The notes below the pieces were generated by a model that was not told the DNA's origin, searched no databases, and saw only the letters and a program-made list of their open reading frames with translations. The position numbers and the translations under genes were made by a program. A stretch of 64,000 nucleotides of DNA, from positions 21,300-85,299 of the forward strand of contig JAEWKT010000042.1 of the NCBI GenBank assembly GCA_023393635.1, given 5' to 3'. Source of the stretch: Pseudomonadota bacterium. GTDB taxonomy: Bacteria > Pseudomonadota > Gammaproteobacteria > Pseudomonadales > Moraxellaceae. Below are positions 26,606 to 35,472 of this stretch, piece after piece (position 1 is the stretch's first letter; the number at the start of each line of letters is the position of its first letter).

Positions 26606-29344
26606 ATGTCAAAGCACATCGCACTACCACGTTTAACCCAGCTGGCTGCATCGATTGCAGTGGCAGTTGGCGGTCTGGCCTTTGTACCAGCAGCAAATGC
26701 TGCAGCACCTTTAGCTGGCACCAACATTAGTAACATTGCAACCGCAAGCTATACTGACGCCAATAATACCAAACGGACAGTAACTTCTAATGAAGTAAAA
26801 ACCACGGTATTGCAAGTTGCTAGCTTCACGCTAACAGCCTCTCAAAGCACGACCGCCAATCCAAATGGTCAGATAAGCTTAAGCCATACTTTAACCAACA
26901 CGGGTAATGGGGCAGATACATTTACCGTTGATTTGGCGAACGTCACCAACGGTACCAATGGTGATACCTACGACTTTAGCAATATCCGTATTTATCTGGA
27001 TGCTGATAAAAATGGTATTCCTGATAATAATACGAATATCGCAGGTCAAACCATTAGTGTAGCTGCTGGTCAGTCTGTTGGTCTGATTGTGGTGGGTACT
27101 ACGCCAAACGCAGTTACGGCTGATGCTGTTGGTAAATTAACAGTGACTGCAACCAACGTTTACACCGCAACCATTAATGGCAATACGGCAACCACAGCCA
27201 CCAATACCGACACAGTAACGATTGTGACTGGTGCTGTGATTCAGGTAACCAAATCTGCCAACGTAACCAGTGTAAATCCAGTGGGTACTGATGCTGAGCG
27301 TACGGTTGAATATACCTTAAGCTATAAAAACACGGGTAATACCGCAGCCACCAACGTTACTTTAAGAGATATTTTGCCTGCTAACGTAACCTATGTGCCA
27401 GGTTCTGGTGTGTGGAGTGGTTCTGCAACTGCACGTACTGATGCAGCAAATGATGAAACCAATGGTAAATATGATTTTGATGCAGCAACTAAAACATTAA
27501 ACTTTGTCATTGCCAGTGTTGCCCCAAATACTACAGGTACTTTAAAGTTTAGAGTAGTGGTCAATGCCAATACGCCTGCAGGTAATATCCTTAATAAAGC
27601 AAGCTTTGATCCAGATGGTCCAGGTACTGAGCCTTCCCAAGATACCAACACTGCCATTGTCACTGTTAATTCAATTTACGCAGGTACCATTAACGACTCA
27701 GCCACTGATAAGTATGCCGATGGCCAAGTGCCAACAGCACCTGTTGGTACAAAAGACGACACTATTACGGCAGCGGCTTCGCAAGGCGTGGCAGTTAATT
27801 TTGGCAACAACGGTGGAGAGCAAATCTGGATTCACAACACGGGTAACGTGGCTGAAACCTACAATATTTCTGTCGATAAAACAGGTTTGCCAGCAGGCAG
27901 CGTGGTTGAACTATTAAAGGCAGATGGCTTAACACCACTCACCGATACCAATGGTGATCCAATTGTGGACACAGGTTCAATTGCAGTGGGTGCAAGCCAG
28001 CGCATTGTGGCACGTGTGACCCTGCCAAGCACTTATAAAGGGCCAGCACCTGTGAGTGCTGTATTAGCCATTCAGCCAGTTAACAATAATCTGATTACAG
28101 CACGTGATACGATCACTCTAACAATTAGCAATATCACCGCTAATACGGTTGATTTAAGCAACGGTGCAGGTAACAAAGACGGTGTTGATGATGCTGGTGA
28201 GAATGCAGGTGAAGGCCCGTATAATGCCAATAATATTATCGATACCCGATTGGTTAACCCTGGGGCATCAGTCACATTCCCATTAGCAGTTAATAATCGC
28301 GGTACCAATTCTGATAACTTTAATATCAGCTCAGATTTACCTGCTGGCTGGACAGTAAAATACTACACCTCTAATGCGGCTGGTGTTTGTACCACTAACC
28401 AAGTCACCAATACAGGCAATATTGTTGCTAACGGTACTGCTTATTTATGTGCCACAGTCACTGCACCAGCGGGCGCAACACCTGGCAATACTGATGTAGT
28501 CTTCACAGTGACTTCGGTGGCGACCAACCTGAGCGATTCGATCAAAGATCGTGTGACTGTCAATGCAGTGCGCAATGTATCATTTACGCCAGATCGTACA
28601 GGTCAGGTTGCTCCTGGTGGCAGCGTGACCTATACCCATATTTTAACCAACAATGGTAACGTCACTGAAGGTGTGGCTGGCGGTAACTTATTACCATTTA
28701 TTGTTAATACTGTAGGTAATCTGGGTTCAACCACTTCTGTCTATGTTGATTTAAACAACAATGGTATTGCTGATACAGGTGAGCTTGTTACTGGTGGTGA
28801 CTTAACAGCATTGCTTACTAGTACCCCAGGTGGTGCAGGTTTACAACCAGGTGAATCAGCCACTATTTTGGTTAAAGTAGAAGCGCCGACCAATGCAAAT
28901 GCGGGTCAGGCAGATACAGCGACGCTCACCATTACACCAACTGGTTCAACGGCTGTTAGCATTAACGACACCACCACTGTTAACATCGGTCAGGTTCGTT
29001 TAACCAAGCAGCAAGCACTAGATGCCAACTGTGACGGTATTCCAGATGCTGGTGCAGCGGCTTATAGCTTAAATACTATTCAAGCCAAGCCAGGTGCCTG
29101 TATTACCTATCAAATTACTGCAGCCAATGACGGGAATCAACCAGTTACTGACGTGGTCATTAATGATACGGTGCCGACTTACACTACATTAGCAGCAAGT
29201 CCTGCTACAGCACCTGCACCTGCGTTAGATCCTGTTGCTAAAGGAACTGTAACAATCTTAAATGGTGGGATCGCAAGTTCACCTTTTGGCTTAGTTCCTG
29301 CTGAATCTGTCAATCTTAAGTTTACCGTTAAAATCAACGACTAA
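26606..29344 (+). CDS. Secreted DUF11-type surface protein, paralog 3 (912 residues)
   Basis: Third member of the paralog set. The signal peptide ends near PAANA; the mature start APLAGTNISNIATASYTDA is almost the same as in paralog 2. Loops DADKNGIPDNN and DLNNNGIADTG fall at the places of the DxNxDG loops in paralogs 1 and 2, while the middle loop has lost the pattern (DTNGDPIVDTG). A DUF11-like domain starts near residue 213 (VTKSANVTSVNP). The C-terminal domain has ALDANC and GACITYQ, again the paired Cys. Ala, Asn and Thr dominate and long runs of TAT/TNTG-type strands recur, as in S-layer or fibre proteins. AGGGG lies 9 bases before the ATG. A strong terminator starts 36 bases after its stop, so with the 166-residue gene it forms a unit that can be expressed separately from the anchor genes. 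Confidence 0.83.
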   Translation: MSKHIALPRLTQLAASIAVAVGGLAFVPAANAAAPLAGTNISNIATASYTDANNTKRTVTSNEVKTTVLQVASFTLTASQSTTANPNGQISLSHTLTNTGNGADTFTVDLANVTNGTNGDTYDFSNIRIYLDADKNGIPDNNTNIAGQTISVAAGQSVGLIVVGTTPNAVTADAVGKLTVTATNVYTATINGNTATTATNTDTVTIVTGAVIQVTKSANVTSVNPVGTDAERTVEYTLSYKNTGNTAATNVTLRDILPANVTYVPGSGVWSGSATARTDAANDETNGKYDFDAATKTLNFVIASVAPNTTGTLKFRVVVNANTPAGNILNKASFDPDGPGTEPSQDTNTAIVTVNSIYAGTINDSATDKYADGQVPTAPVGTKDDTITAAASQGVAVNFGNNGGEQIWIHNTGNVAETYNISVDKTGLPAGSVVELLKADGLTPLTDTNGDPIVDTGSIAVGASQRIVARVTLPSTYKGPAPVSAVLAIQPVNNNLITARDTITLTISNITANTVDLSNGAGNKDGVDDAGENAGEGPYNANNIIDTRLVNPGASVTFPLAVNNRGTNSDNFNISSDLPAGWTVKYYTSNAAGVCTTNQVTNTGNIVANGTAYLCATVTAPAGATPGNTDVVFTVTSVATNLSDSIKDRVTVNAVRNVSFTPDRTGQVAPGGSVTYTHILTNNGNVTEGVAGGNLLPFIVNTVGNLGSTTSVYVDLNNNGIADTGELVTGGDLTALLTSTPGGAGLQPGESATILVKVEAPTNANAGQADTATLTITPTGSTAVSINDTTTVNIGQVRLTKQQALDANCDGIPDAGAAAYSLNTIQAKPGACITYQITAANDGNQPVTDVVINDTVPTYTTLAASPATAPAPALDPVAKGTVTILNGGIASSPFGLVPAESVNLKFTVKIND

Positions 29345-29380
29345 TCAGTCGTTGATGGTTTAGTTTATTGTCCAAAAATT

Positions 29381-29417
29381 ATAGAAGCCAATCTGGCATT
29401 GGCTTCTATCCTTTTTT
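29381..29417 (+). terminator. Strong intrinsic terminator between surface subunits and anchor genes
   Basis: Perfect 12-bp stem ATAGAAGCCAAT (29381-29392) / ATTGGCTTCTAT (29398-29409) with a 5-nt loop, followed by CC and six T. It lies 36 bases after the 912-residue gene and only 23 bases before the GTG start of the anchor gene, leaving no room for a separate promoter in between. Confidence 0.92.
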
Positions 29418-29439
29418 AATTTTATCCAAGGTATCAGCT

Positions 29440-32400
29440 GTGTTGCGACATACGAAAAATAACGCATGCCACCAAGCGACATTTATCCTTTCCACACTTG
29501 CAGCATCCATGATGCTGGCGCAGCAAGGTTATGCAGCCACGTCTGCAACACCAGTTGCTGGAAGTGCTATTAAAAATACAGCGTATGCCACTTATATTTC
29601 CCTTGATGGAAGCACCAGACAAGCACAATCAAATACTGTTCAGGTTGAAGTAGCGGCACTTTATGCTATTTCCCTCACCACACCACCAACCCAATCCATT
29701 GAGGTGGGCGCTCGTGTGGTATGGTTAAACACACTCACCAATAATAGTAATACTCAGGCCAGCATTAATATTGAAAAGTTAGCAGCAACTGGCTTAAACA
29801 ATATTAAGGTCTATATAGACAGCAATAAAGATGGCGAATTTGATGCCGATGATGAGATTTTAACGGGTTCAATTGTTTTAAATGCGCAGCAGTCGGTTAA
29901 TTTATGGGTAGTTGCCACTGTCGCCACCAACTTGCAAGACAAACAAAAACTAGATTTACCCATTAAAGCCGTAGTGGTAGAAGACATAACGGTTAGCGCC
30001 AGTGCCACAGACAGCCTAATTACTTATTTGCCGCAATTATATGCCAGCAAAACGGTGGATCAGGAAAGTTTTGATCCAGCCACTAACAAAAACTTCGATT
30101 TAAATTACACCCTAACGCTTGAAAACAAAGGCACGCAGGCAATCCGCCCAACGCGTGTTTTTATTGATGGCCAAGCGCAAGACATGGTGGTGATGATTGA
30201 TCCATTACCTGCCAACACGACCTATAAAAGTGCACAAACTAATAGCCCCAATGCGCTTATTTTATTTAAAACCAGTGAAAACAATTATACGCGTCAGCAG
30301 CCAGCCAATTTAAGTAGCATTGATGAAGTCATTGTTGCCTATCCCACGATTGCTGCACAAAGCATAGAACGTGTGCAATTAGTGGTTGGCATGAATCAAA
30401 ATGTTGCCAATATCAACCTCAATAACCAATTCTCGGTCAAGTATCAGCTGGTAGCTGGCGAGAAAACCACGCTGTCCAATATTGCGCAAACCGTGGTTTC
30501 GGGCAAGTCCGACATTACCAATAATAGCGGTAACTATAACCGTATTCTGGCCACAGGCAGTTTAAATAAGCCACTTTATATTGCAGCAGATAGTGCCGTT
30601 TGTAATGCCAGTCGCAGTATTAATGATCAGGTTAGAATTCGTGTTCAATCAACCTTAACAGGTGATTTGGTTGAAGTGGTTGGTGTAGAAACTGCACCCA
30701 ACAGCGGTGTGTTTCATTATCAGCTTGCCACCACAGAAAGCAAAACCGCCAATCCCAATGACCAGATTTTACAAACAGTAAAGCGTGACAAGGTGTTGGT
30801 CAGTTTGGTCAGTTGCCTAGATGGCGCTGGCAACCCCACCACCGCCATTAATAACGTCAATACCGAAGTATTAATTGATCCCTATGGTATTGTATTTGAT
30901 GCAAAAACTGGCAAGCCGCTGGCAGGTGCAACCGTTACCTTATTAGATGCCAATGGCCAGCCTATTGACAGTAATGTTGCTTTTACCGTAGATCCAGTCA
31001 CAGGGCAATTAATGTCCATGCCTGCCACACAAGTCACCAATGCAGCAGGCGAATTTATTTATCCTCTGGTAATTGCAGGCACTTACAGCTTTAGCGTTGA
31101 TACGTCTACTATTCCAGGCAGTACCAAATACACCTTTATTAGTGATAAAAGTATTTATCCAGCCTTTTCAGGCAACACCGCGGTACATCCAGAATGGTCA
31201 TATGCAGGCAAATTTAGCCTGCAACAAGGTGATCCAGCGCTTAATATTGATATACCCGTTGATCCTGTTTTATCCAGCCCAACATCGCCATTATTTGTTA
31301 AAAAAACGGCCACGCATACCACCGCTGAGCTAGGTGATTTTGAAGAATATACCGTCACGGTGGCTAACCGCGGCAACACTGTTGCGCAAGACGTGGCTAT
31401 GCACGACACCCTGCCACGTGGCTTTATTTATGTGCCTGGTACCATGCGGGTTAATGGCGTTAAAGTAGCCGATCCCGTGGGTGGAAAAGGCCCCTACCTG
31501 ACTCTGGGGCTGGGTAGCCTGGATGGCAACAAAGAAGCCAAAGTCCAGTATCGGGTACAAATTGGCCCCAATGCCCTCAATGGTGATGGTATTAATCGGG
31601 TACGTGCCCATGATGCCAGCGGCACCCAATCCAACGAAGCCTCCGCTAAAATTGAAGTCACGCCAGGCGCGTTAATGGCCGATGCTTTTATTGTCGGTAA
31701 AGTCTTTATGGACTGCAATCGCAATGGCGTGCAGGACGTTGGCGAACGCGGTGTGCCAGGCATTCGCTTGTTTATGGAAGACGGCAGTTATGTGGTCACT
31801 GACCGTGAAGGAAAGTATGATTTTTATGGCGTGAGTGCCAAAACGCACGTCTTAAAACTGGATCGCACTACACTACCAAATAATGCCGAAATGGTATTGC
31901 TGGGCAACCGTCAGGCAGGCGACCCAGGCAGCCTTTTTGTTGATTTAAAGCGCGGTGAATTGCATCGTGCTGACTTTGCGATTGCTGATGGGGCAGGTAG
32001 TTGCACTCAACCGCTAATTGATCAAATTGAACAGCGTATTCAAAAAGTTGAACAACAGAATATTGATTTAGAACAAGTGTTGCGTGCTGATTTGTCACTT
32101 GATCCATTGCGCTATAACGTGGGCGATGTGCGTGGTCAGCCAGCAAGTGGCTGCATTAGCTCACTGGGAATCACTGCCAACTGCAATATTGAACTGACAA
32201 AAAATCAGCTTAAGGAATTACGTGCTGTTCAGATTGAACCTGTTAAAGCCATTGGTGTGGTTGATTTAGAGCAGGCGCTGGCAGAAGCAGACAGCAATCA
32301 ATTGAGTTTTTTAAACTTAAAAGATGGCCAAACCCTGCCGTTTGCGCAAACCACCATTCAAGCCAAAGGCATGGCAGGCGCGAGCATTGAGTTATGGGTC

Positions 32401-35400
32401 AATGGCGAGCAGATTTCTGATAAACGCATTGGTAAAAAAGCGGTGCTGCCAGATTTTCAGGTGGCGGGCTTTGACTTTATTGGTGTGGATTTAAAACCAG
32501 GCAAAAATAGTCTGGAGCTACGTCAGCTAGATGCCATGGGCAACCTGCGCGAACAGCAAAAAATTCAGATAGTTGCCCCTGATCAAATGAGCAAGCTGGA
32601 TTTATCCATGCCCAAGCAGGACGTACAGGCCAATGGTAGCGATGTATTCAATGCAGTGCTTAAAATTGTCGATCAAAACGGCACATTGGTTGCCAGCCGC
32701 ACGCCCATTACTTTAGACAGTAGCATTGGCCAAATTGGCTTAAAAGATTTAGACGCTAGCAAAGCGGGCATTCAGGTATTTGTAGAGGGCGGTACGCTGG
32801 TCGTGCCTATTACTGCACCCAGTGAGCCAGGCGAAGGCACATTGTCTGTCAGTAGCGGTATTTATACCGCCAGCCAGCCCTTACGCTTTTTGCCTGCGCT
32901 GCGTCCCATGATTGCCGTAGGTATTGTTGAGGGGGCGGTTTCGTTCCAGAAATTTGATCCAAAGCAGCTTAGTCAAGTCAGCCGTAATGATGGCTTTGAA
33001 GATGAGCTAAACGAGATTGCTTCCAGCAACAATGGCAAAAATAATGTCACTGGTCGTGCTGCCTTATTTTTAAAAGGTAAGGTAAAAGGGGAATACCTGC
33101 TTACCCTGGCCTACGATTCAGACAAAGACAAAAATCAGCGTTTATTCCGTGATATTCGTCCTGATGAATACTATCCAGTCTATGGCGATGCTGCTGCCAA
33201 GGGCTTTGATGCGCAATCAACCAGCAAACTGTATGTACGCGTTGATAAAGGGCGCTCGTATGCCTTATATGGCGACTATGTGACCCGTACTGAAAACGAC
33301 GAAGGCTTGTCCTTAGGTCAATATAACCGCTCATTAACGGGTGCACGTACCTCACTGGAAAATGACCGTACCAAACTCACTGGCTTTTTGGCACGTACTA
33401 ATGCCACGCAAATTGTCAATGAACAGCGTGGCTTAGGCATTACTGGCCCCTATTCACTGGGTCAGGTCAGCAGCGATGATGTATTGCGCAACAGTGAAAA
33501 AATTGAAGTGCTGGTACGTGATCGCAATAACCCAGGCTTAATTATTTCGCAGCGTACGCTGGCACGTTTTACTGATTATGAAGTCGATACGTTTAGCAAT
33601 AGTATTTATTTAAAAGAAGCGATCTCAAGCGTCGATAGCGAGCTGAACCCTGTTTATCTGCGCATTACGGTTGAGGCTGATCAGGGCGGCGAAGAATACA
33701 CCGTGGGTGGTGTTTCGGGGTCGTTTAAAGTAAGCAATAAGGTACAAGTTGGCGGCTCGTATGTAAAAAGCGAAGACCCACTTAATGATGAGCAGCTGGC
33801 CAGTGCCAATACGGTCATTAAACTTAGTAACAATACCAAGCTCATTGCTGAAATTGCCCGCAGTGAAAATACCATTGATCCTGCCAATAGCTTAATCAAT
33901 ATCAATGCCAGCCCATCTGCCACAGATGAGCAATCAGGTAATGCAGGCCGTATTGAGCTGAACTATAGTTTAAATAATGTGGAATTACGTGCGTATCATA
34001 ATCAGGCGGATCGCGGTTTTTATAATACCGCATCGCCCATTACTTCTGGCCGTAAAGAAAGCGGTGTTAAAGCGCAATCACGGATTGAAAAACTCGGCTT
34101 GGTGCGCATGGAAGCGATTCGTACCGAAGATGACGCAAATGATGGCGTGCGTCAGGGTGTTTCTGCCAGCGTAGAGCGTGCGTTAAATCGCATCATGTCG
34201 CTAGAATTAGGCGTGCGTTATTATGAGGAAACCATTAAGGCAGCCAGTGCCACCAGTCAACAAGTGACCCCATACGATGGCACCACGTTACGCGCCAAGC
34301 TAAACACCTTATTGCCATGGGAAGGTTCTAATGCCTTCCTGGAATATGAGCAAGATATTGCTGATGCTGAACGCCGTATTTTTGCTGTGGGTGGTAATTA
34401 TCAGATTACGCCAAAAGCACGTTTGTATGCCCGTCAGGAAGTACTATCGAGTATCAATGGCTTATATGAGCTAAACGATACCCAGCGCCGTAACACTACA
34501 GTGGTAGGGATTGATAGCAATTACAGTCAGGATGGCTCGGTATTTAGTGAATACCGTGTACGCGATGGCATTAGCGCGCGTGAAGCAGAAGCAGCACTGG
34601 GCATGCGCAATCGCTTCCAGGTGGCCAAGGGCATTTACGCCAGTACCAGCTTTGAAAAAACCAAAGCATTAAGTGGTGACAATGACAACCAGTCACTAGA
34701 CAGTACGGCAGCTTCAGTTGGGGTGGAATACCTGACTGATCCAGACTGGAAGGGCGTTGCACGCTTGGAGATCCGCTGGGCCGATCAATCCAATACCTTG
34801 TTAAATACCTTGGGTCTAGCCTACAAGCTCAGTGATGATGTGACGCTACTCACCAAAAACGCGTTTAGTCAGATTGATAACAAAAGTGCCACTTCAGGTG
34901 ACCGTGTGATTGATCGTTTTCAAATTGGCGCCGCTTACCGTGATTTCGATCAAAACCGTTTTGATGCGCTGTCAAAACTTGAATACCGCTATGAAAATGA
35001 TGAAACGAACCTAGCTAGTCCGTATTTACGCAATGTGTATATTTTATCCAATCATGCTAATTATCATCCAACGCGCCAGACCACCTTGTCAGGTCAGTAT
35101 GCGGTGAAGTATGTCAAAGCAGATTTTGAAGGGATTAAATCGACAGGTACCACACAATTGCTCAGCGGTCGTGCCATGTACGATATCAACGAGCGTTGGG
35201 ATGCAGGGCTAAATGCAGGCCTGTTGTGGAGTGATGCTAGTGCAGGACGCCGCTTGTTGCTGGGTGGCGAAGTGGGTTATTTGCTGGCCGCCAATTTATG
35301 GTTATCAGCTGGCTATAACTTCTCAGGTTATAAAGACAAAGACTTAATTGACAGCAATACCACCATCAAAGGTGGCTATTTACGCTTCCGCTTTAAGTTT

Positions 35401-35472
35401 GATGAAGATTTGCTCAGTGGCAATCATAGTCAGGTCAATAGTGCGCAGGAGCCAGACGATGCAGGCCACTAA
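29440..35472 (+). CDS. Putative outer-membrane anchor of the surface locus: DUF11/SdrD-B/Ig modules plus C-terminal beta-barrel (2010 residues)
   Basis: The frame is open from 29368, but a terminator hairpin lies inside that extension. The GTG at 29440, with AAGG 8 bases upstream, gives a clean signal peptide ending QQGYA. Modules by rough residue: 34-190 the shared N-terminal module (PVAGSAIKNTAYATY, DSNKDGEFDADD); DUF11-like to about 340; a carboxypeptidase-regulatory-like domain near 480 (KTGKPLAGATVTLLD); DUF11 at 614-745; an SdrD-B domain at 750-850 (GKVFMDCNRNGVQD); a short coiled-coil near 865; two Ig/invasin-like domains at 955-1150; then about 850 residues of alternating amphipathic strands (RAALFLKGKVKGEY, YPVYGDAAAKGFDAQS, GGYLRFRFKFDEDLL) that read as an outer-membrane beta-barrel. 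The barrel comes from strand pattern only. It overlaps the OmpA-type gene by 14 bases. Confidence 0.78.
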   Translation: MLRHTKNNACHQATFILSTLAASMMLAQQGYAATSATPVAGSAIKNTAYATYISLDGSTRQAQSNTVQVEVAALYAISLTTPPTQSIEVGARVVWLNTLTNNSNTQASINIEKLAATGLNNIKVYIDSNKDGEFDADDEILTGSIVLNAQQSVNLWVVATVATNLQDKQKLDLPIKAVVVEDITVSASATDSLITYLPQLYASKTVDQESFDPATNKNFDLNYTLTLENKGTQAIRPTRVFIDGQAQDMVVMIDPLPANTTYKSAQTNSPNALILFKTSENNYTRQQPANLSSIDEVIVAYPTIAAQSIERVQLVVGMNQNVANINLNNQFSVKYQLVAGEKTTLSNIAQTVVSGKSDITNNSGNYNRILATGSLNKPLYIAADSAVCNASRSINDQVRIRVQSTLTGDLVEVVGVETAPNSGVFHYQLATTESKTANPNDQILQTVKRDKVLVSLVSCLDGAGNPTTAINNVNTEVLIDPYGIVFDAKTGKPLAGATVTLLDANGQPIDSNVAFTVDPVTGQLMSMPATQVTNAAGEFIYPLVIAGTYSFSVDTSTIPGSTKYTFISDKSIYPAFSGNTAVHPEWSYAGKFSLQQGDPALNIDIPVDPVLSSPTSPLFVKKTATHTTAELGDFEEYTVTVANRGNTVAQDVAMHDTLPRGFIYVPGTMRVNGVKVADPVGGKGPYLTLGLGSLDGNKEAKVQYRVQIGPNALNGDGINRVRAHDASGTQSNEASAKIEVTPGALMADAFIVGKVFMDCNRNGVQDVGERGVPGIRLFMEDGSYVVTDREGKYDFYGVSAKTHVLKLDRTTLPNNAEMVLLGNRQAGDPGSLFVDLKRGELHRADFAIADGAGSCTQPLIDQIEQRIQKVEQQNIDLEQVLRADLSLDPLRYNVGDVRGQPASGCISSLGITANCNIELTKNQLKELRAVQIEPVKAIGVVDLEQALAEADSNQLSFLNLKDGQTLPFAQTTIQAKGMAGASIELWVNGEQISDKRIGKKAVLPDFQVAGFDFIGVDLKPGKNSLELRQLDAMGNLREQQKIQIVAPDQMSKLDLSMPKQDVQANGSDVFNAVLKIVDQNGTLVASRTPITLDSSIGQIGLKDLDASKAGIQVFVEGGTLVVPITAPSEPGEGTLSVSSGIYTASQPLRFLPALRPMIAVGIVEGAVSFQKFDPKQLSQVSRNDGFEDELNEIASSNNGKNNVTGRAALFLKGKVKGEYLLTLAYDSDKDKNQRLFRDIRPDEYYPVYGDAAAKGFDAQSTSKLYVRVDKGRSYALYGDYVTRTENDEGLSLGQYNRSLTGARTSLENDRTKLTGFLARTNATQIVNEQRGLGITGPYSLGQVSSDDVLRNSEKIEVLVRDRNNPGLIISQRTLARFTDYEVDTFSNSIYLKEAISSVDSELNPVYLRITVEADQGGEEYTVGGVSGSFKVSNKVQVGGSYVKSEDPLNDEQLASANTVIKLSNNTKLIAEIARSENTIDPANSLININASPSATDEQSGNAGRIELNYSLNNVELRAYHNQADRGFYNTASPITSGRKESGVKAQSRIEKLGLVRMEAIRTEDDANDGVRQGVSASVERALNRIMSLELGVRYYEETIKAASATSQQVTPYDGTTLRAKLNTLLPWEGSNAFLEYEQDIADAERRIFAVGGNYQITPKARLYARQEVLSSINGLYELNDTQRRNTTVVGIDSNYSQDGSVFSEYRVRDGISAREAEAALGMRNRFQVAKGIYASTSFEKTKALSGDNDNQSLDSTAASVGVEYLTDPDWKGVARLEIRWADQSNTLLNTLGLAYKLSDDVTLLTKNAFSQIDNKSATSGDRVIDRFQIGAAYRDFDQNRFDALSKLEYRYENDETNLASPYLRNVYILSNHANYHPTRQTTLSGQYAVKYVKADFEGIKSTGTTQLLSGRAMYDINERWDAGLNAGLLWSDASAGRRLLLGGEVGYLLAANLWLSAGYNFSGYKDKDLIDSNTTIKGGYLRFRFKFDEDLLSGNHSQVNSAQEPDDAGH

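Noticed and set aside
14389..29344. Possible CRISPR array or phase-variable DNA repeats in the Asn/Thr/Ala-rich genes
   Set aside because: Repeats are at protein level with diverged DNA; there are no regularly spaced identical repeats and no long simple tracts.
29368..29439. N-terminal extension of the 2010-residue protein from a TTG codon
   Set aside because: It contains a full intrinsic terminator and has no ribosome site; the GTG at 29440 starts directly at a signal peptide.
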